Notes: a model not told the origin generated them from the sequence alone. A stretch of 64,000 nt of DNA from Rhizobium sp. PP-CC-3A-592 (GCF_003217095.1 NZ_QJSR01000003.1:55276-119275), one strand, 5' to 3'. Counted from the first letter of the stretch, positions 44,104 through 53,994 are shown. Numbers and translations: made by a program.

Positions 44104-45774
44104 ATGACGACATCAGACATCTCCGTCACGGCCCCGGACGAGCGCTGCGACCTTGCGCAGCACAAGGACGCGCCGATCATCGACGCGCGCAACGTCGCCG
44201 TCGATTTCAAGGTGGAGCACGGCATGGTCAGCGCCGTGAAGGACGTGTCCTTCCAGCTTTACCGTGGCGAGACGATCGCCATCGTCGGGGAGAGCGGGTC
44301 CGGCAAATCCGTGACGGCGCGCACCATCATGGGGCTGCTCTCCAAACGCGCCGTGACCAGCCCCCGATCGACCATCACCTACAAGGGCGAGGACGTGCTG
44401 AAATTCTCGGAAAACCGCCGGCGAAAGCTGCGCGGCGACCGGATCTCTATGATCTTCCAGGAGCCGATGAGCTCGCTCAATCCGGTCTATACGATCGGCG
44501 CGCAGATCGCCGAAGCCATACTCGTCCATCGCCGCATGAGCCGGAAGGCGGCCATGGCGGAAGCGCTCGACCTCCTGCGCCACGTCCAGATCCCCGAGCC
44601 GGAGGCGCGGCTGAACCAGTATCCGCACCAGCTCTCCGGCGGCCAGCGCCAACGTGTCATGATCGCCATGGCGCTCTCCAACAAGCCGGACGTGCTGATT
44701 GCCGACGAGCCGACGACTGCGCTCGACGTGACCGTGCAGGCTCAGATCCTCAACCTCATCCGCTCTTTGCAGCGCGAGATGAACATGGCCGTGATCCTGA
44801 TCACCCACGACCTCACCGTCGTGCGGCAGTTCTCGGACTACGTCTACGTGATGAGCTCCGGCCAGGTGCGCGAGCACAACACCACCGAGGCATTGTTCGC
44901 CCATCCACGCCATCCCTATACCGCCAAGCTGCTCGCGTCCGAGCCGCGCGGCACGGTCAAGCCGATCACCGAGAGCGCGCCCGTGATCCTCGAAGGCCGC
45001 AATGTCCGCGTTGCCTTCACGCTGAAATCCGGCGGCTTCTTCAAGCCGATCTTCAGCGAGCTTCTCGCCGTCAACGATTTGAGCCTCACGCTGCGGCGCG
45101 GCGAGACGCTGGGTATCGTCGGCGAAAGCGGCTCCGGCAAGACGACGTTCGGGCAGGCGCTCATCCGGCTGCTGAACCCCGGCAGCGGCGAGATCACGTT
45201 CGATGGCGAGGCGATCCAGTCCTATGGCCGGACCGAGATGCGGCCGCTGCGCGCCCGCATGCAGATCGTCTTCCAGGACCCGTTCTCCTCGCTCAACCCG
45301 CGCATGTCGGTTGGTCAGATCATCGAGGAAGGCCTGATCGTCAATAAGCTCGGCGCGACGCGCGACGAGCGGCTGGGACGGATCTACGACGCGCTGGCCA
45401 GCGCCGGCATGCCGGGCAACATCCTCGGGCGGTTTCCGCACGAGTTCTCCGGCGGCCAGCGCCAGCGCATCGCGATCGCCCGCGCCATCGCGCTCGAGCC
45501 GGAATTCATTCTTCTCGACGAGCCGACCTCGGCGCTCGATCTTTCGGTCCAGGCCCAGATCATCGACCTGCTGCGCAAGCTGCAGGAAGAGCGGGGCCTC
45601 TCCTACCTCTTCATCTCCCACGATCTGAAGGTGGTGCGCGCGCTCTGCCACCGGGTCGCGGTGATGCAGCGGGGAAAGATCGTCGAGGAAGGCCCCGTCG
45701 CCGATGTCCTGTCCAACCCCAAGACCGAATACACCGAACGGCTTGTCCGAGCCGCCTTCAACGTTGCAGCCTGA
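44104..45774 (+). CDS. agpD: Alpha-galactoside ABC transporter, fused double ATPase (DppD-DppF-like)
   Basis: The 556-residue protein joins two nucleotide-binding domains. The first has Walker A GESGSGKS (residues 62-69), signature LSGGQRQRVMIAMAL and Walker B VLIADEPTTALDVT. The second has Walker A GESGSGKTT starting near residue 340, FSGGQRQRIAIARAI and FILLDEPTSALDLS. It powers AgpBC. ATG 44104 lies 13 bases after agpC, with GAGAGGAGCGAG upstream. It runs into the second GH4 gene with a 16-base gap. Confidence 0.9.
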   Translation: MTTSDISVTAPDERCDLAQHKDAPIIDARNVAVDFKVEHGMVSAVKDVSFQLYRGETIAIVGESGSGKSVTARTIMGLLSKRAVTSPRSTITYKGEDVLKFSENRRRKLRGDRISMIFQEPMSSLNPVYTIGAQIAEAILVHRRMSRKAAMAEALDLLRHVQIPEPEARLNQYPHQLSGGQRQRVMIAMALSNKPDVLIADEPTTALDVTVQAQILNLIRSLQREMNMAVILITHDLTVVRQFSDYVYVMSSGQVREHNTTEALFAHPRHPYTAKLLASEPRGTVKPITESAPVILEGRNVRVAFTLKSGGFFKPIFSELLAVNDLSLTLRRGETLGIVGESGSGKTTFGQALIRLLNPGSGEITFDGEAIQSYGRTEMRPLRARMQIVFQDPFSSLNPRMSVGQIIEEGLIVNKLGATRDERLGRIYDALASAGMPGNILGRFPHEFSGGQRQRIAIARAIALEPEFILLDEPTSALDLSVQAQIIDLLRKLQEERGLSYLFISHDLKVVRALCHRVAVMQRGKIVEEGPVADVLSNPKTEYTERLVRAAFNVAA

Positions 45775-45790
45775 GCAGAAAGAGGCCCCC

Positions 45791-47161
45791 ATGACCAGAC
45801 AACCCAAGATCACCTTCATCGGAGCGGGATCGACGACGTTCATGAAGAACATCATCGGCGACATCCTCCAGCGCCCAGCTCTCTCCGGTGCCAAGATCGC
45901 GCTGATGGACATCAATGCGGAGCGCTTGGCAGAAAGCGAAGTCATCGTCCGCAAGCTGATCTCGTCCCTTGGTGCAAAGGCCACCATCGAGATGCATTCC
46001 AGCCAGAAGCGCGCGCTCGACGGCGCCAATTTCGTCGTCGTCGCCTTCCAGATCGGCGGTTTCGAGCCCTGCACGGTCACCGACTTCGAAGTGCCGAAGA
46101 AATACGGCCTGCGCCAGACGATTGCCGATACGCTCGGCGTCGGCGGCATCATGCGCGGCCTGCGCACCGTGCCGCACCTCTGGTCGATCTGCGAGGATAT
46201 GATGCAGGTCTGCCCGGAGGCGATCCTGCTGCAATACGTCAACCCGATGGCCATCAACACCTGGGCGATCGCCGAGAAGTATCCGAAGATCAAGCAGGTC
46301 GGTCTCTGCCACTCCGTGCAGGGCACCGCGATGGAACTCGCCGAGGATCTCGATATCCCCTACGAAGAAATCCGCTACAAGTCGGCCGGCATCAACCATA
46401 TGGCCTTCTACCTCAAGTTTGAGCACCGCCAACCGGACGGTTCCTACAAGGATCTCTACCCGGATCTCCTGCGCGGCTACCGCGAAGGCCGGGCGCCGAA
46501 GGCGACCTGGAACCCGCGCTGCCCGAACAAGGTGCGCTACGAAATGCTGACGCGTCTCGGCTACTTCGTCACCGAAAGCTCGGAGCACTTTGCCGAATAC
46601 ACGCCCTACTTTATCAAGGAGGGCCGAGAGGATCTGATCGAGAAGTTCGGTATCCCGCTCGACGAATATCCCAAGCGCTGCGTCGAGCAGATCGAACGCT
46701 GGAAGGGCCAGGCCGCAGCCTACATCTCCGCCGAAAAGATCGAGGTGAAGCAATCCAAGGAATATGCGTCCTCGATCGTCAATTCGGTCTGGACCGGTGA
46801 GCCCTCGGTCATCTACGGCAACCAGCGCAACAATGGTTGCATCACCTCGCTGCCCGACAATTGCGCCGCCGAAGTGCCGTGCCTGATCGATGAAAACGGC
46901 ATCCAGCCGACCTTCGTCGGCGCCCTGCCGCCGCAGCTGACCGCCCTGATGCGCACCAACATTAATGTGCAGGAACTGACCGTTCAGGCACTGATGACGG
47001 AGAACCGCGAACACCTCTATCACGCCGCCATGATGGATCCGCACACGGCGGCCGAGCTCGATCTCGACCAGATCTGGTCTCTCGTGGACGATCTGCTGAT
47101 CGCCCACAACGAGTGGATTCCGCAATGGGCCCGCATCGAAAAGAAGGTCCGCGCCGCCTGA
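45791..47161 (+). CDS. melA: GH4 alpha-galactosidase, second copy
   Basis: The 456-residue GH4 enzyme begins ITFIGAGSTTFMKNIIGDIL, then has LQYVNPMAINTWA and GLCHSVQGTAMELAEDL with the metal-binding Cys and His, SAGINHMAFYLKFE, and SVWTGEPSVIYGNQRNNGCITSLP. It is closer to enterobacterial MelA melibiase than the first copy and differs from it throughout, so the two are diverged paralogues and not a recent duplication. It may split melibiose or raffinose while the other handles a different linkage. It corresponds to agaL2 in the Sinorhizobium nomenclature. Confidence 0.88.
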   Translation: MTRQPKITFIGAGSTTFMKNIIGDILQRPALSGAKIALMDINAERLAESEVIVRKLISSLGAKATIEMHSSQKRALDGANFVVVAFQIGGFEPCTVTDFEVPKKYGLRQTIADTLGVGGIMRGLRTVPHLWSICEDMMQVCPEAILLQYVNPMAINTWAIAEKYPKIKQVGLCHSVQGTAMELAEDLDIPYEEIRYKSAGINHMAFYLKFEHRQPDGSYKDLYPDLLRGYREGRAPKATWNPRCPNKVRYEMLTRLGYFVTESSEHFAEYTPYFIKEGREDLIEKFGIPLDEYPKRCVEQIERWKGQAAAYISAEKIEVKQSKEYASSIVNSVWTGEPSVIYGNQRNNGCITSLPDNCAAEVPCLIDENGIQPTFVGALPPQLTALMRTNINVQELTVQALMTENREHLYHAAMMDPHTAAELDLDQIWSLVDDLLIAHNEWIPQWARIEKKVRAA

Positions 47162-47223
47162 CCGGACATAGATAGCGCGCGACCTCCTCCCGGGTCGAGA
47201 CGACATCGTCGCCGCCGCGCTGA

Positions 47224-47257
47224 CGGACCGGATGGCACTCCCTGGCCATCCGGTCCG
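47224..47257 (+). terminator. Hairpin at the end of the alpha-galactoside operon
   Basis: CGGACCGGATGGC (47224-47236) and GCCATCCGGTCCG (47245-47257) make a perfect 13-bp stem with an eight-base loop, 63 bases after the last stop. The following bases are only weakly T-rich, so it may act as a 3'-end stabiliser as much as a terminator. Confidence 0.55.
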
Positions 47258-47296
47258 TTGAATCATAGAGAGGCCGTTGGCAACCGCCTCTGGCCC

Positions 47297-47336
47297 AAAG
47301 AAAAAGCGCCGGAACCTTACAAGGGCTCCGGCGCTT
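47297..47336 (-). terminator. Intrinsic terminator of the lac operon
   Basis: AAGCGCCGG (47304-47312) pairs with CCGGCGCTT (47328-47336), with an additional inner CCTT/AAGG pairing. On the minus strand the stem is followed by TTTCTTTGG, just after the lacK stop. Confidence 0.75.
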
Positions 47337-47358
47337 CAACATTCGATGTCTGTGATCG

Positions 47359-48441
47359 TTACCGGATACGCTTCCCATCTTCCGCAAACAGCAAGGCCCG
47401 CGTCGGGTCGAAGCCCGCCTTCAGCACGTGGCCGGCCGACAGGCTGCGGCCGTTGCGGGTGGTGACGACGATGGTTTCGCCGGAGGTCGAGCGGCCATAG
47501 GCGAAGGTCTCGCCGCCCAGATGCTCGAACATGTCGATGGTGATCGACAGGCTGTCTTCGCCTGCATCGGTGAAATGCTCCGGACGGATGCCGAGGCGGA
47601 TCGGCGTGCCGGCCAAGGGCACCGGACCCTGCAGAGGCACGGCGATCTCCTTGTCTGCAAAGCCGTCGAGCGTGACGAGGGCGGAGGTGCCGCTGGCGCC
47701 GATCACCCGCCCGGCAAAGACGTTCATGCGCGGTGAGCCGATGAAGCCGGCGACGAAGAGGTTGACGGGATCGTCATAGAGATCGAGCGGCGCGCCGACC
47801 TGCTCCACGATGCCGGCGCGCAAGACCACAATCTTGTCGGCGAGCGTCATCGCCTCCACCTGATCGTGCGTGACGTAGACGATGGTGGCGTTCAGCTCCT
47901 TGTGCAGCCGGGCGATCTCGACGCGCATGTGGACGCGCAGTTCCGCGTCGAGGTTGGACAGCGGCTCGTCGAAGAGGAAGACGTCCGGCTCGCGCACGAT
48001 GGCGCGGCCGATGGCGACGCGTTGCCGCTGCCCACCGGACAGCGCCTTCGGCTTGCGGTCCATCAGCCGGCCGAGCTCGAGGATCTTTGCGGCCGCATCG
48101 ACCCGGCGCGCGATTTCCGTCTTGTCCTGCCCGGCAAACCGCAGTGCAAAGCCCATGTTCTCGCGCACGGTCATGTGCGGATAGAGCGCGTACGACTGGA
48201 AGACCATGGCGATCCCGCGCTTGGAGGGATCGACGTCGTTCATCACCTGCCCGCCGATTTCCAGTGTGCCGGACGTGATGTCCTCCAGCCCGGCGATCAT
48301 CCGCAACAGCGTGGACTTGCCGCAGCCGGACGGACCGACGAAGACGACGAACTCGCCCGATTTGATGTCGAGATCGACACCCTTGATGACGTCGAGCACG
48401 CCGAACGTCTTGCGGATGTCCTTGAGGGTGACGTCGGCCAT
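47359..48441 (-). CDS. lacK: Lactose ABC transporter ATP-binding protein
   Basis: The 360-residue MalK-family ATPase has Walker A GPSGCGKST (36-44), signature LSGGQRQRVAIGRAIV, Walker B VFLFDEPLSNLDA, switch YVTHDQ and a TOBE domain (FIGSPRMNVF, LGIRPEHFTDAG). Agrobacterium LacK is about 363 residues. The start is ATG 48441 with AGGAGCCGGA upstream. It begins eight bases after the lacZ stop and is the last gene of the lac operon. Confidence 0.88.
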   Translation of the reverse strand: MADVTLKDIRKTFGVLDVIKGVDLDIKSGEFVVFVGPSGCGKSTLLRMIAGLEDITSGTLEIGGQVMNDVDPSKRGIAMVFQSYALYPHMTVRENMGFALRFAGQDKTEIARRVDAAAKILELGRLMDRKPKALSGGQRQRVAIGRAIVREPDVFLFDEPLSNLDAELRVHMRVEIARLHKELNATIVYVTHDQVEAMTLADKIVVLRAGIVEQVGAPLDLYDDPVNLFVAGFIGSPRMNVFAGRVIGASGTSALVTLDGFADKEIAVPLQGPVPLAGTPIRLGIRPEHFTDAGEDSLSITIDMFEHLGGETFAYGRSTSGETIVVTTRNGRSLSAGHVLKAGFDPTRALLFAEDGKRIR

Positions 48442-48449
48442 TCCGGCTC

Positions 48450-50705
48450 CTATGCGCTGACGGTGAAGGTGACGGTCTGGGCTGCGAACAGGCCACACTC
48501 CGCCGATAGCGTGATCGTGCCGGAGGTCTCGCCCGCCTCCAGCCAGAAGCCGGTCACCCCGCCCTTGAAGCTCTGCAGCGACGGGCCGATGATCCGGCCG
48601 GGACCGTCTACGGCAAAGCGGATCGGCTCCTCGAAGAAGGGCAGGATGTTGCCGCCCTGATCGAGCACGCGGACGATGACGCGGACGGCGTCCTTTTCGC
48701 CGGCCCGCAGCTGCGTGTCATCCGGCGCGATCTGCAGCGTCGTCGGCAGCGGATCGGCCGGCAGCACCACGGTCTTCACCGCCTTGCCACCGACATAGCC
48801 GGTGATCACGCCGTCGCGCCAGATCCGGCCCCAGGTGCCGAACTCCGAAGGTGTGACATTGCGCATGTCGAGAATGACGGGCGGATGCGCGAGGTGCGGA
48901 TAGGTTTCCCGGTCCGGCTCGACGCGCTTCGGTTCGAAGTCGCCGAATTTGATCTCCAGATAGTCGCAGTTCGTCAGGATGATCAGCGGCAGGACGCCGC
49001 CGATATTGCGCTCGCCGCGCGCCCAATAGGTCACCGGCTGCAGCACGACGCCGCCTTTAGGATCGCCCTGCGACGCGTAGGCATAGGCTGCGAGCTTCGG
49101 CTCGCGGAAGGTGTCGAGCACGCCGTGATAGCAGATCCGGTCGCCCGAACCGAAATCCTTGTGGGTGTTGTAGTCGAACATGCACCAGCCGGTGGAGCCG
49201 GAGATATCGTCACGACCGGCAACCGCGTCGAGGATCAGCAGGTGGCGCGTGACATGCTCGGCTTGCCGCTGCTCCTGATCGAAGCGCTTGGTCGGGTACA
49301 TGTGGCCGTTATATTCGGTGATCATATAGGGGATCGGCTTGGTGATCCCCGTTGTCTCCACTCGGTCGCGCAGCACCACGCGGCCGCGATTGTTGCCGGG
49401 CATCTCCTCCTGGCCGAGGATGAAGTCGTTCATGGTATAGACGTCTTCGAGCAGCTCGGAATTGGTGATGAACCGAACGCCGCCGGTCTGGCGGGTGGTG
49501 TCGAGTTCGCGCGCCAGACGGTTGGTCTCAGCGTAGAAATCGTGGTCGTCCTGGCTCTCGTTGATGCGCACGCCCCAGATGATGATGGAGGGGTGGTTCC
49601 AGTCGCGCTCGATCATGCGGCGCACGTTCTCGACCGATTCCTTCTTCCAGGCCTCGCCGCCGATATGCTGCCAGCCGGGGATCTCCTCGAAGACGAGAAG
49701 GCCGATATCGTCGCAACGCTCGATGAAGCTTTTTGCCTGCGGATAATGCGAGGTGCGCACGATGTTGCAGCGCAGGTCAAATTTCAGGATATCCGCATCC
49801 TTCTCCTGCGCGCGCCGTCCCATCGCATAGCCGGAATAGGGCCAGGCCTGATGCCGGTTGAGCCCGCGCAGCTTGAGCGGATTGCCGTTGAGCAGGAACC
49901 CGTCCGGGGTGAACTCGGCGGTCCGGAAGCCGAATCTGCTCGACAGAGCATCAGTGCCGGACGCGGTCTCCAGCTCCGCCGTCAGCGTGTAGAGCACGGG
50001 ATTGTCGATATCCCAGAGGGCGAGACCGGTGAGGCCATCGATGACAAGCGTCGTGCTGTCGCCCGCGACATCCGCCGTGACCGTGCCGACCACAGTGCCC
50101 GCCTTGTCGGCGATCGAAACGCGGATCGTGCTCGTCGTCGGCAGGGTCTGCGGGTTGGCGAGATCAACGCGAACTGTGACGGTACTCGCCGACAACGCCT
50201 CGGGCGTTTCGATCTTCATGTTGCGGATCGAGACCGGGCTTGCGACCTTCAGCCAGACATCGCGGTAGATGCCGGCATAGCAGAGATAGTCGATCATGCC
50301 GCCGAAGGGTGGGATCTCGGGGTTCTCGGACCCGTCGATCTTGACGGTGACGATATTATCGCCCGGCTTCAGCCCGGCGGTCAGCCGCGCTTCGAAGGGC
50401 GTGTAACCGTCGCGGTGGAAGGCGATTTTCTCGCCGTTCAGATAGACCTCGCAGTCGGCCATGGCGCCGTCGAAAACGAGCGAGACCTCACGGCCTTCGA
50501 AGCCGGCCTCCCAGGCGATCACCTTCTGATAGGTGAAGGCCTTCTGGTAGCTGGTTTCGTCGAAGTAATTGTAGGGCAGCTCCACGGCCGTGTGCGGCAG
50601 GCGCACCGTTTCCCCGTTCAGCGGCTGTCCGGCTTTCGCGGCATCGAAGCCTTCGCTGAAGGTCCAGTTGCCGTTGAAGCTTTCATACTTACGCATTGTC
50701 GACAT
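48450..50705 (-). CDS. lacZ: GH2 beta-galactosidase
   Basis: The 751-residue cytoplasmic glycosidase has the GH2 order: N-terminal sugar-binding jelly roll (WTFSEGFDAAKAG...LPHTAVELPYNYFDE), Ig-like domain, TIM barrel (LKLRGLNRHQ, RTSHYPQAKSF) and C-terminal Ig-like domains. The acid/base Glu is E383 in WGVRINESQDD and the nucleophile E464 in MITEYNGHMY. It is shorter than E. coli LacZ (1023) and close to the rhizobial enzymes. Position between the permease and ATPase genes reproduces lacEFGZK of Agrobacterium radiobacter and Sinorhizobium. A beta-glucuronidase activity cannot be excluded from sequence alone. Confidence 0.88.
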   Translation of the reverse strand: MSTMRKYESFNGNWTFSEGFDAAKAGQPLNGETVRLPHTAVELPYNYFDETSYQKAFTYQKVIAWEAGFEGREVSLVFDGAMADCEVYLNGEKIAFHRDGYTPFEARLTAGLKPGDNIVTVKIDGSENPEIPPFGGMIDYLCYAGIYRDVWLKVASPVSIRNMKIETPEALSASTVTVRVDLANPQTLPTTSTIRVSIADKAGTVVGTVTADVAGDSTTLVIDGLTGLALWDIDNPVLYTLTAELETASGTDALSSRFGFRTAEFTPDGFLLNGNPLKLRGLNRHQAWPYSGYAMGRRAQEKDADILKFDLRCNIVRTSHYPQAKSFIERCDDIGLLVFEEIPGWQHIGGEAWKKESVENVRRMIERDWNHPSIIIWGVRINESQDDHDFYAETNRLARELDTTRQTGGVRFITNSELLEDVYTMNDFILGQEEMPGNNRGRVVLRDRVETTGITKPIPYMITEYNGHMYPTKRFDQEQRQAEHVTRHLLILDAVAGRDDISGSTGWCMFDYNTHKDFGSGDRICYHGVLDTFREPKLAAYAYASQGDPKGGVVLQPVTYWARGERNIGGVLPLIILTNCDYLEIKFGDFEPKRVEPDRETYPHLAHPPVILDMRNVTPSEFGTWGRIWRDGVITGYVGGKAVKTVVLPADPLPTTLQIAPDDTQLRAGEKDAVRVIVRVLDQGGNILPFFEEPIRFAVDGPGRIIGPSLQSFKGGVTGFWLEAGETSGTITLSAECGLFAAQTVTFTVSA

Positions 50706-50706
50706 C

Positions 50707-51558
50707 CTATTTCACAGAACCGAGCATGCCGGCCACGAACTGGCGCTGCATGACGAAGAAGACGAGAAGGGTTGGGAGCGTGGCGAGGATCGTGCCGATC
50801 ATGACCACGCCGAAGTCGGGGTAATAGGCGGAGGCCAGCGACGAGACGACAAGAGTGATCGTCTTCGTGTCGTTCGACTGGAGAACGATCAGCGGCCAGA
50901 GATAGTTGTTCCAGTTCATCATGAAGACGATGACGAAGGCGGCGGCATAGGTGGACCGCATCACGGGAACGTAGATGTAGAGGAAGATCTGCCACTCCTT
51001 CAGCCCGTCCACCTTGGCAGCGTCCCGCAGTTCCGTCGGAAAGGCCTTCGTTGCCTGCCGGAAGTAGAAGATGATGAAGGCGGAAGCGACCGTTGGCAGC
51101 AGAATTGCGATGTGCGTGTTGATGAGCCCCGCCTTGCCCATCATCATGAACAGCGGGATCATGAGGGCTGCAAACGGCACCATCAGCGTTAGCAGCACCA
51201 GCGAATAGATGCGATCGCGCATCTTCGAGCGGAACATCTCGAAGCCGTAGCCGGCAAGCGACGACACGGCGATGGTCAGCAGCGTGGCGAGGACCGCCAC
51301 CTTGGCCGAATTCCAGAACACCAGGGGCACATCGACCTGCGCGAAGAAATTCGCGACATTGGTGGAGAAGGCGCCGCCGAACGTCGCCTTGCCCTTGATG
51401 ATGTCGATCGATGTGTTGGTCGAGGAAATCAACATCCAGATGAAGGGAAAGACAGAAACGAAGGCGGCGACCGACAGGGCGAGATAGGTCGCAGCGCGCG
51501 GCAAGGCACGGCTTGCCCGGGCAGAGAGAACAGGACGGGAAGCGGAAACAGCGGTCAT
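50707..51558 (-). CDS. lacG: Lactose ABC transporter permease 2 (MalG-like)
   Basis: The 283-residue protein has six membrane segments and the EAA loop ELRDAAKVDGLKEWQIFLYIYVPVMRS. It ends QFVAGMLGSVK, the LacG-type C terminus (compare VQGLTAGAVKG of maltose-type permeases). Its ATG overlaps the lacF stop (51555-51558), and its stop is followed after one base by lacZ. Confidence 0.9.
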   Translation of the reverse strand: MTAVSASRPVLSARASRALPRAATYLALSVAAFVSVFPFIWMLISSTNTSIDIIKGKATFGGAFSTNVANFFAQVDVPLVFWNSAKVAVLATLLTIAVSSLAGYGFEMFRSKMRDRIYSLVLLTLMVPFAALMIPLFMMMGKAGLINTHIAILLPTVASAFIIFYFRQATKAFPTELRDAAKVDGLKEWQIFLYIYVPVMRSTYAAAFVIVFMMNWNNYLWPLIVLQSNDTKTITLVVSSLASAYYPDFGVVMIGTILATLPTLLVFFVMQRQFVAGMLGSVK

Positions 51559-52466
51559 GAACGCTCCCTTGCGGCGTAGAATTGCAGGAAGGACAGCACC
51601 GCTACCATGACGACGATCACGTAGGAGATCGTGGCGGCATAGCCGAAGCTCGGCATGTAGCGGAAGGTGAGATTGTAGATGTAGAGCGACAGCGTGATCG
51701 TCGCATCCGCCGGCCCGCCCTTGCCCTCGGTGAGGTTGTAGACCTCGTCGAACAGCTGGATGGTGCCGATGGTGGAAATGATGGTGGTGAACAGGATCAC
51801 CGGCTTCAGCATGGGGATGGTCAGGTGAACGAAGCGCGCCCAGGCCGGCACACCGTCAATGCGGGCGGCCTCGTAGATCGAGCGGTCGATGTTCTGCAGG
51901 GCGGCGAGGTAGAAGATCATGTTGTAACCGGTCCACCGCCAGGTGATGGCGAGGATGACGAGGACTTTGGCCCAGAAGGGCTCGGTCAGCCAGCCAATGG
52001 GCGAGCCGATGATACCGACCGCAAGGAGCGCCTGGTTGATGACGCCGTCGATCGAGAACATGCTTTTGAAGAGGATCGAATAGGCGACCAGCGAGGCGAC
52101 GCACGGCAGGAAGATCGCGGTGCGGAAGACGCCCGCGAACTTCAGGCGGTCGGTGTTCAAAAGCGAAGCGAGCATCAGCGCGAGCACGATCATGATCGGC
52201 ACCTGAACCACGAAAAAGATCGTCGTATTGGTCAGCGCCTTCAGAAACACCGGATCGCCGCTCAGCCGCGTGATGTTTCCGAAACCTGCAAACTTCATCA
52301 TCATGCCCCTGCCCGAAAAGAACGAGAGGTAGAGCGAGCGGAAGATGGGGTAGATGAGGAACAGGCCGATCAGGCCGATGGCGGGCGCGATAAACAGCCA
52401 GCCGTTGACATCGTAATATCGCTTCAGCCCGCGTGTTCGCGCGCCACCTGTTTTCGCGTGAGCCAT
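51555..52466 (-). CDS. lacF: Lactose ABC transporter permease 1 (MalF-like)
   Basis: The 303-residue protein has six membrane segments, beginning NGWLFIAPAIGLIGLFLIYPIFRSLYLSF, and the EAA loop SIYEAARIDGVPAWARFVHLTIPMLKP. ATG 52466 was chosen; a TTG at 52505 would add 13 residues without an SD. It lies 121 bases after lacE, room enough for an intercistronic structure. Confidence 0.9.
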   Translation of the reverse strand: MAHAKTGGARTRGLKRYYDVNGWLFIAPAIGLIGLFLIYPIFRSLYLSFFSGRGMMMKFAGFGNITRLSGDPVFLKALTNTTIFFVVQVPIMIVLALMLASLLNTDRLKFAGVFRTAIFLPCVASLVAYSILFKSMFSIDGVINQALLAVGIIGSPIGWLTEPFWAKVLVILAITWRWTGYNMIFYLAALQNIDRSIYEAARIDGVPAWARFVHLTIPMLKPVILFTTIISTIGTIQLFDEVYNLTEGKGGPADATITLSLYIYNLTFRYMPSFGYAATISYVIVVMVAVLSFLQFYAARERS

Positions 52467-52587
52467 GTTTTCCGCCGGACCTGTTGGATGAAGAATGCGC
52501 TTCAACCCCGGCCCACTGGGCCTGGGGAAAAGCCGGTGCCGCGCCCGGAGGGAGGCGCGACACCGCAGTGCGGCTGGGAGGAACCGC

Positions 52588-53856
52588 TTACTGGATCTGC
52601 CCTTCGGCCTGAGACTGGATTTCCTTCAGTACCGTAGGAATGTCGGCACCCTGGGCGAGCGACGGCAGATGCGCCGTCACGGCGGTGTCGACCTCGTTGG
52701 TGAAGATGCCGTAGTTGACCGGCGGCACCTTGGAGAGCCAGTCCGAAAAATTCTGCCACACCTTTTCACCGCCGAAGAACGGGTCAGCCAGCATGTAGGC
52801 ATCGCCCGTGCGGGCCGCCATCAGCGAGCCCACGGCGCCACGCGTCGTCAGGATGTCCTGATAGAACAAGATATCCTTGGCATAGACCTCGTTCAGGAAG
52901 TCGATGGCTTCCTTCTTCTCGGGCGAGCTTTCGACCACGTACCAGCTGGAGCCGCCGAGGTTGGAAGCGTGCGTTGCCCCCTCGATACCGAGGCTCGGCA
53001 GGGGCGCGACGCCCCATTTGCCGGACTGGTCGGCTTGGGCCTTGACCGTTCCGGTGATCCAGACGCCGGTCGTGACCGTCGCGACATCGCCGGACGTGAA
53101 GGTGCCGACCCAGTCCGTCCAGCCGGCGGCAGGCTTATGGATGTTCGCCTTGAGGATCTTCTGCTGCGTTTCCAGCGCCGCCTTCAGTGCCGTGTTGTTC
53201 TCGATGCTCAGATTGCCTTCCGCATCGAAGTACCACTGGCCCGCCGACTGCATGAGGATGCGGGTGAAGCCGGCATCGGTGATATCGAGACCGAGCATCT
53301 TCTTGCCGGTTTTCTCCTCGACGACCTTGCCGATCTCGATGAAACGATCCCAGGTGATGTCCTGCATGTCGGACGGCTTGAAGCCGGCCTGTTCCAGATA
53401 ATCCTTACGGTAGTAGAGGCCCGTCACGCCGCTGTCGAACGGCATGCCGTAGACCTTGTCGTCCACCGTCATCAGCTTGACCTTGTAGGGCGCGAAGCCG
53501 AAATAATCGACCGTATCGGACATGGGCGCGAAGGCGCCGGGGAAGGACTGAAGGTATTTCTGCGCGCCGTAGTCCTCGATCAGGACGATATCGGGAAGCG
53601 CGTCCGTGGTGCCGGAGGTCAGCGCGGTCTGCAGTTTCTGCTCGACATCGGCCTTGGCGAAGTCAACGATGTTGAAGGTGGTTTCCGGGTGTTTCGCGGT
53701 ATAGCGCTCACCCGCTTCCTTCATGATCGCGACGTTGAAGTTGGGGTCCCAGCACCACACGGTGATCTCGCCGGCAAAGGCCGCGGTGGTGGCGAAAAAG
53801 CTTGTGCCCGCCAGAGCGACGGCTGCGAAGGTCTTGGAAATACGCTGAAAATGCAT
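52588..53856 (-). CDS. lacE: Lactose ABC transporter periplasmic binding protein
   Basis: The 422-residue protein has a signal peptide (cleaved after AAFA, near residue 28), followed by GEITVWCWDPNFNVAIMKEAGERYTAKHPETTFN, typical of family-1 binding proteins. The length equals that of Agrobacterium radiobacter LacE. The SD GGGAGGAAG lies just before the ATG. It is the first structural gene after lacR, and a candidate LacR operator lies in the gap. Confidence 0.9.
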   Translation of the reverse strand: MHFQRISKTFAAVALAGTSFFATTAAFAGEITVWCWDPNFNVAIMKEAGERYTAKHPETTFNIVDFAKADVEQKLQTALTSGTTDALPDIVLIEDYGAQKYLQSFPGAFAPMSDTVDYFGFAPYKVKLMTVDDKVYGMPFDSGVTGLYYRKDYLEQAGFKPSDMQDITWDRFIEIGKVVEEKTGKKMLGLDITDAGFTRILMQSAGQWYFDAEGNLSIENNTALKAALETQQKILKANIHKPAAGWTDWVGTFTSGDVATVTTGVWITGTVKAQADQSGKWGVAPLPSLGIEGATHASNLGGSSWYVVESSPEKKEAIDFLNEVYAKDILFYQDILTTRGAVGSLMAARTGDAYMLADPFFGGEKVWQNFSDWLSKVPPVNYGIFTNEVDTAVTAHLPSLAQGADIPTVLKEIQSQAEGQIQ

Positions 53857-53949
53857 GGTCTTCCTCCCTGAAGTCCCGATGGCTGAGACAGCTCCACCTG
53901 TCTTGGGAGGGAGTATTTCCTAAACTTTGCCCAAGGGCAACATAAATTT

Positions 53950-53963
53950 AGTAAATATTTATC
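53950..53963 (-). promoter_or_regulatory. LacR operator before lacE (imperfect palindrome)
   Basis: AGTAAATATTTATC matches, except for the last two positions, the perfect palindrome AGTAAATATTTACT found upstream of lacR (55161-55174). The site is about 93 bases upstream of the lacE start, between lacR and lacE. Confidence 0.6.
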
Positions 53964-53994
53964 GCACTGCAAAAGTGCTCTGCTGCGACTGCGG

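Noticed and set aside
44113..46326. A 737-codon frame antisense to agpD and the second GH4 gene
   Set aside because: It runs across the boundary of two well-supported sense genes, which a real antisense gene would be unlikely to do without interruption by the spacer.
48885..50753. A 622-codon plus-strand frame opposite lacZ
   Set aside because: The sense GH2 enzyme is complete with both catalytic glutamates. The opposite frame is low-complexity Ala/Arg/Asp/Val sequence.
52502..52759. A plus/minus pair of short frames in the lacE-lacF gap as extra genes
   Set aside because: Both run into lacE, lack an SD and have proline/arginine-rich composition without a recognisable motif.
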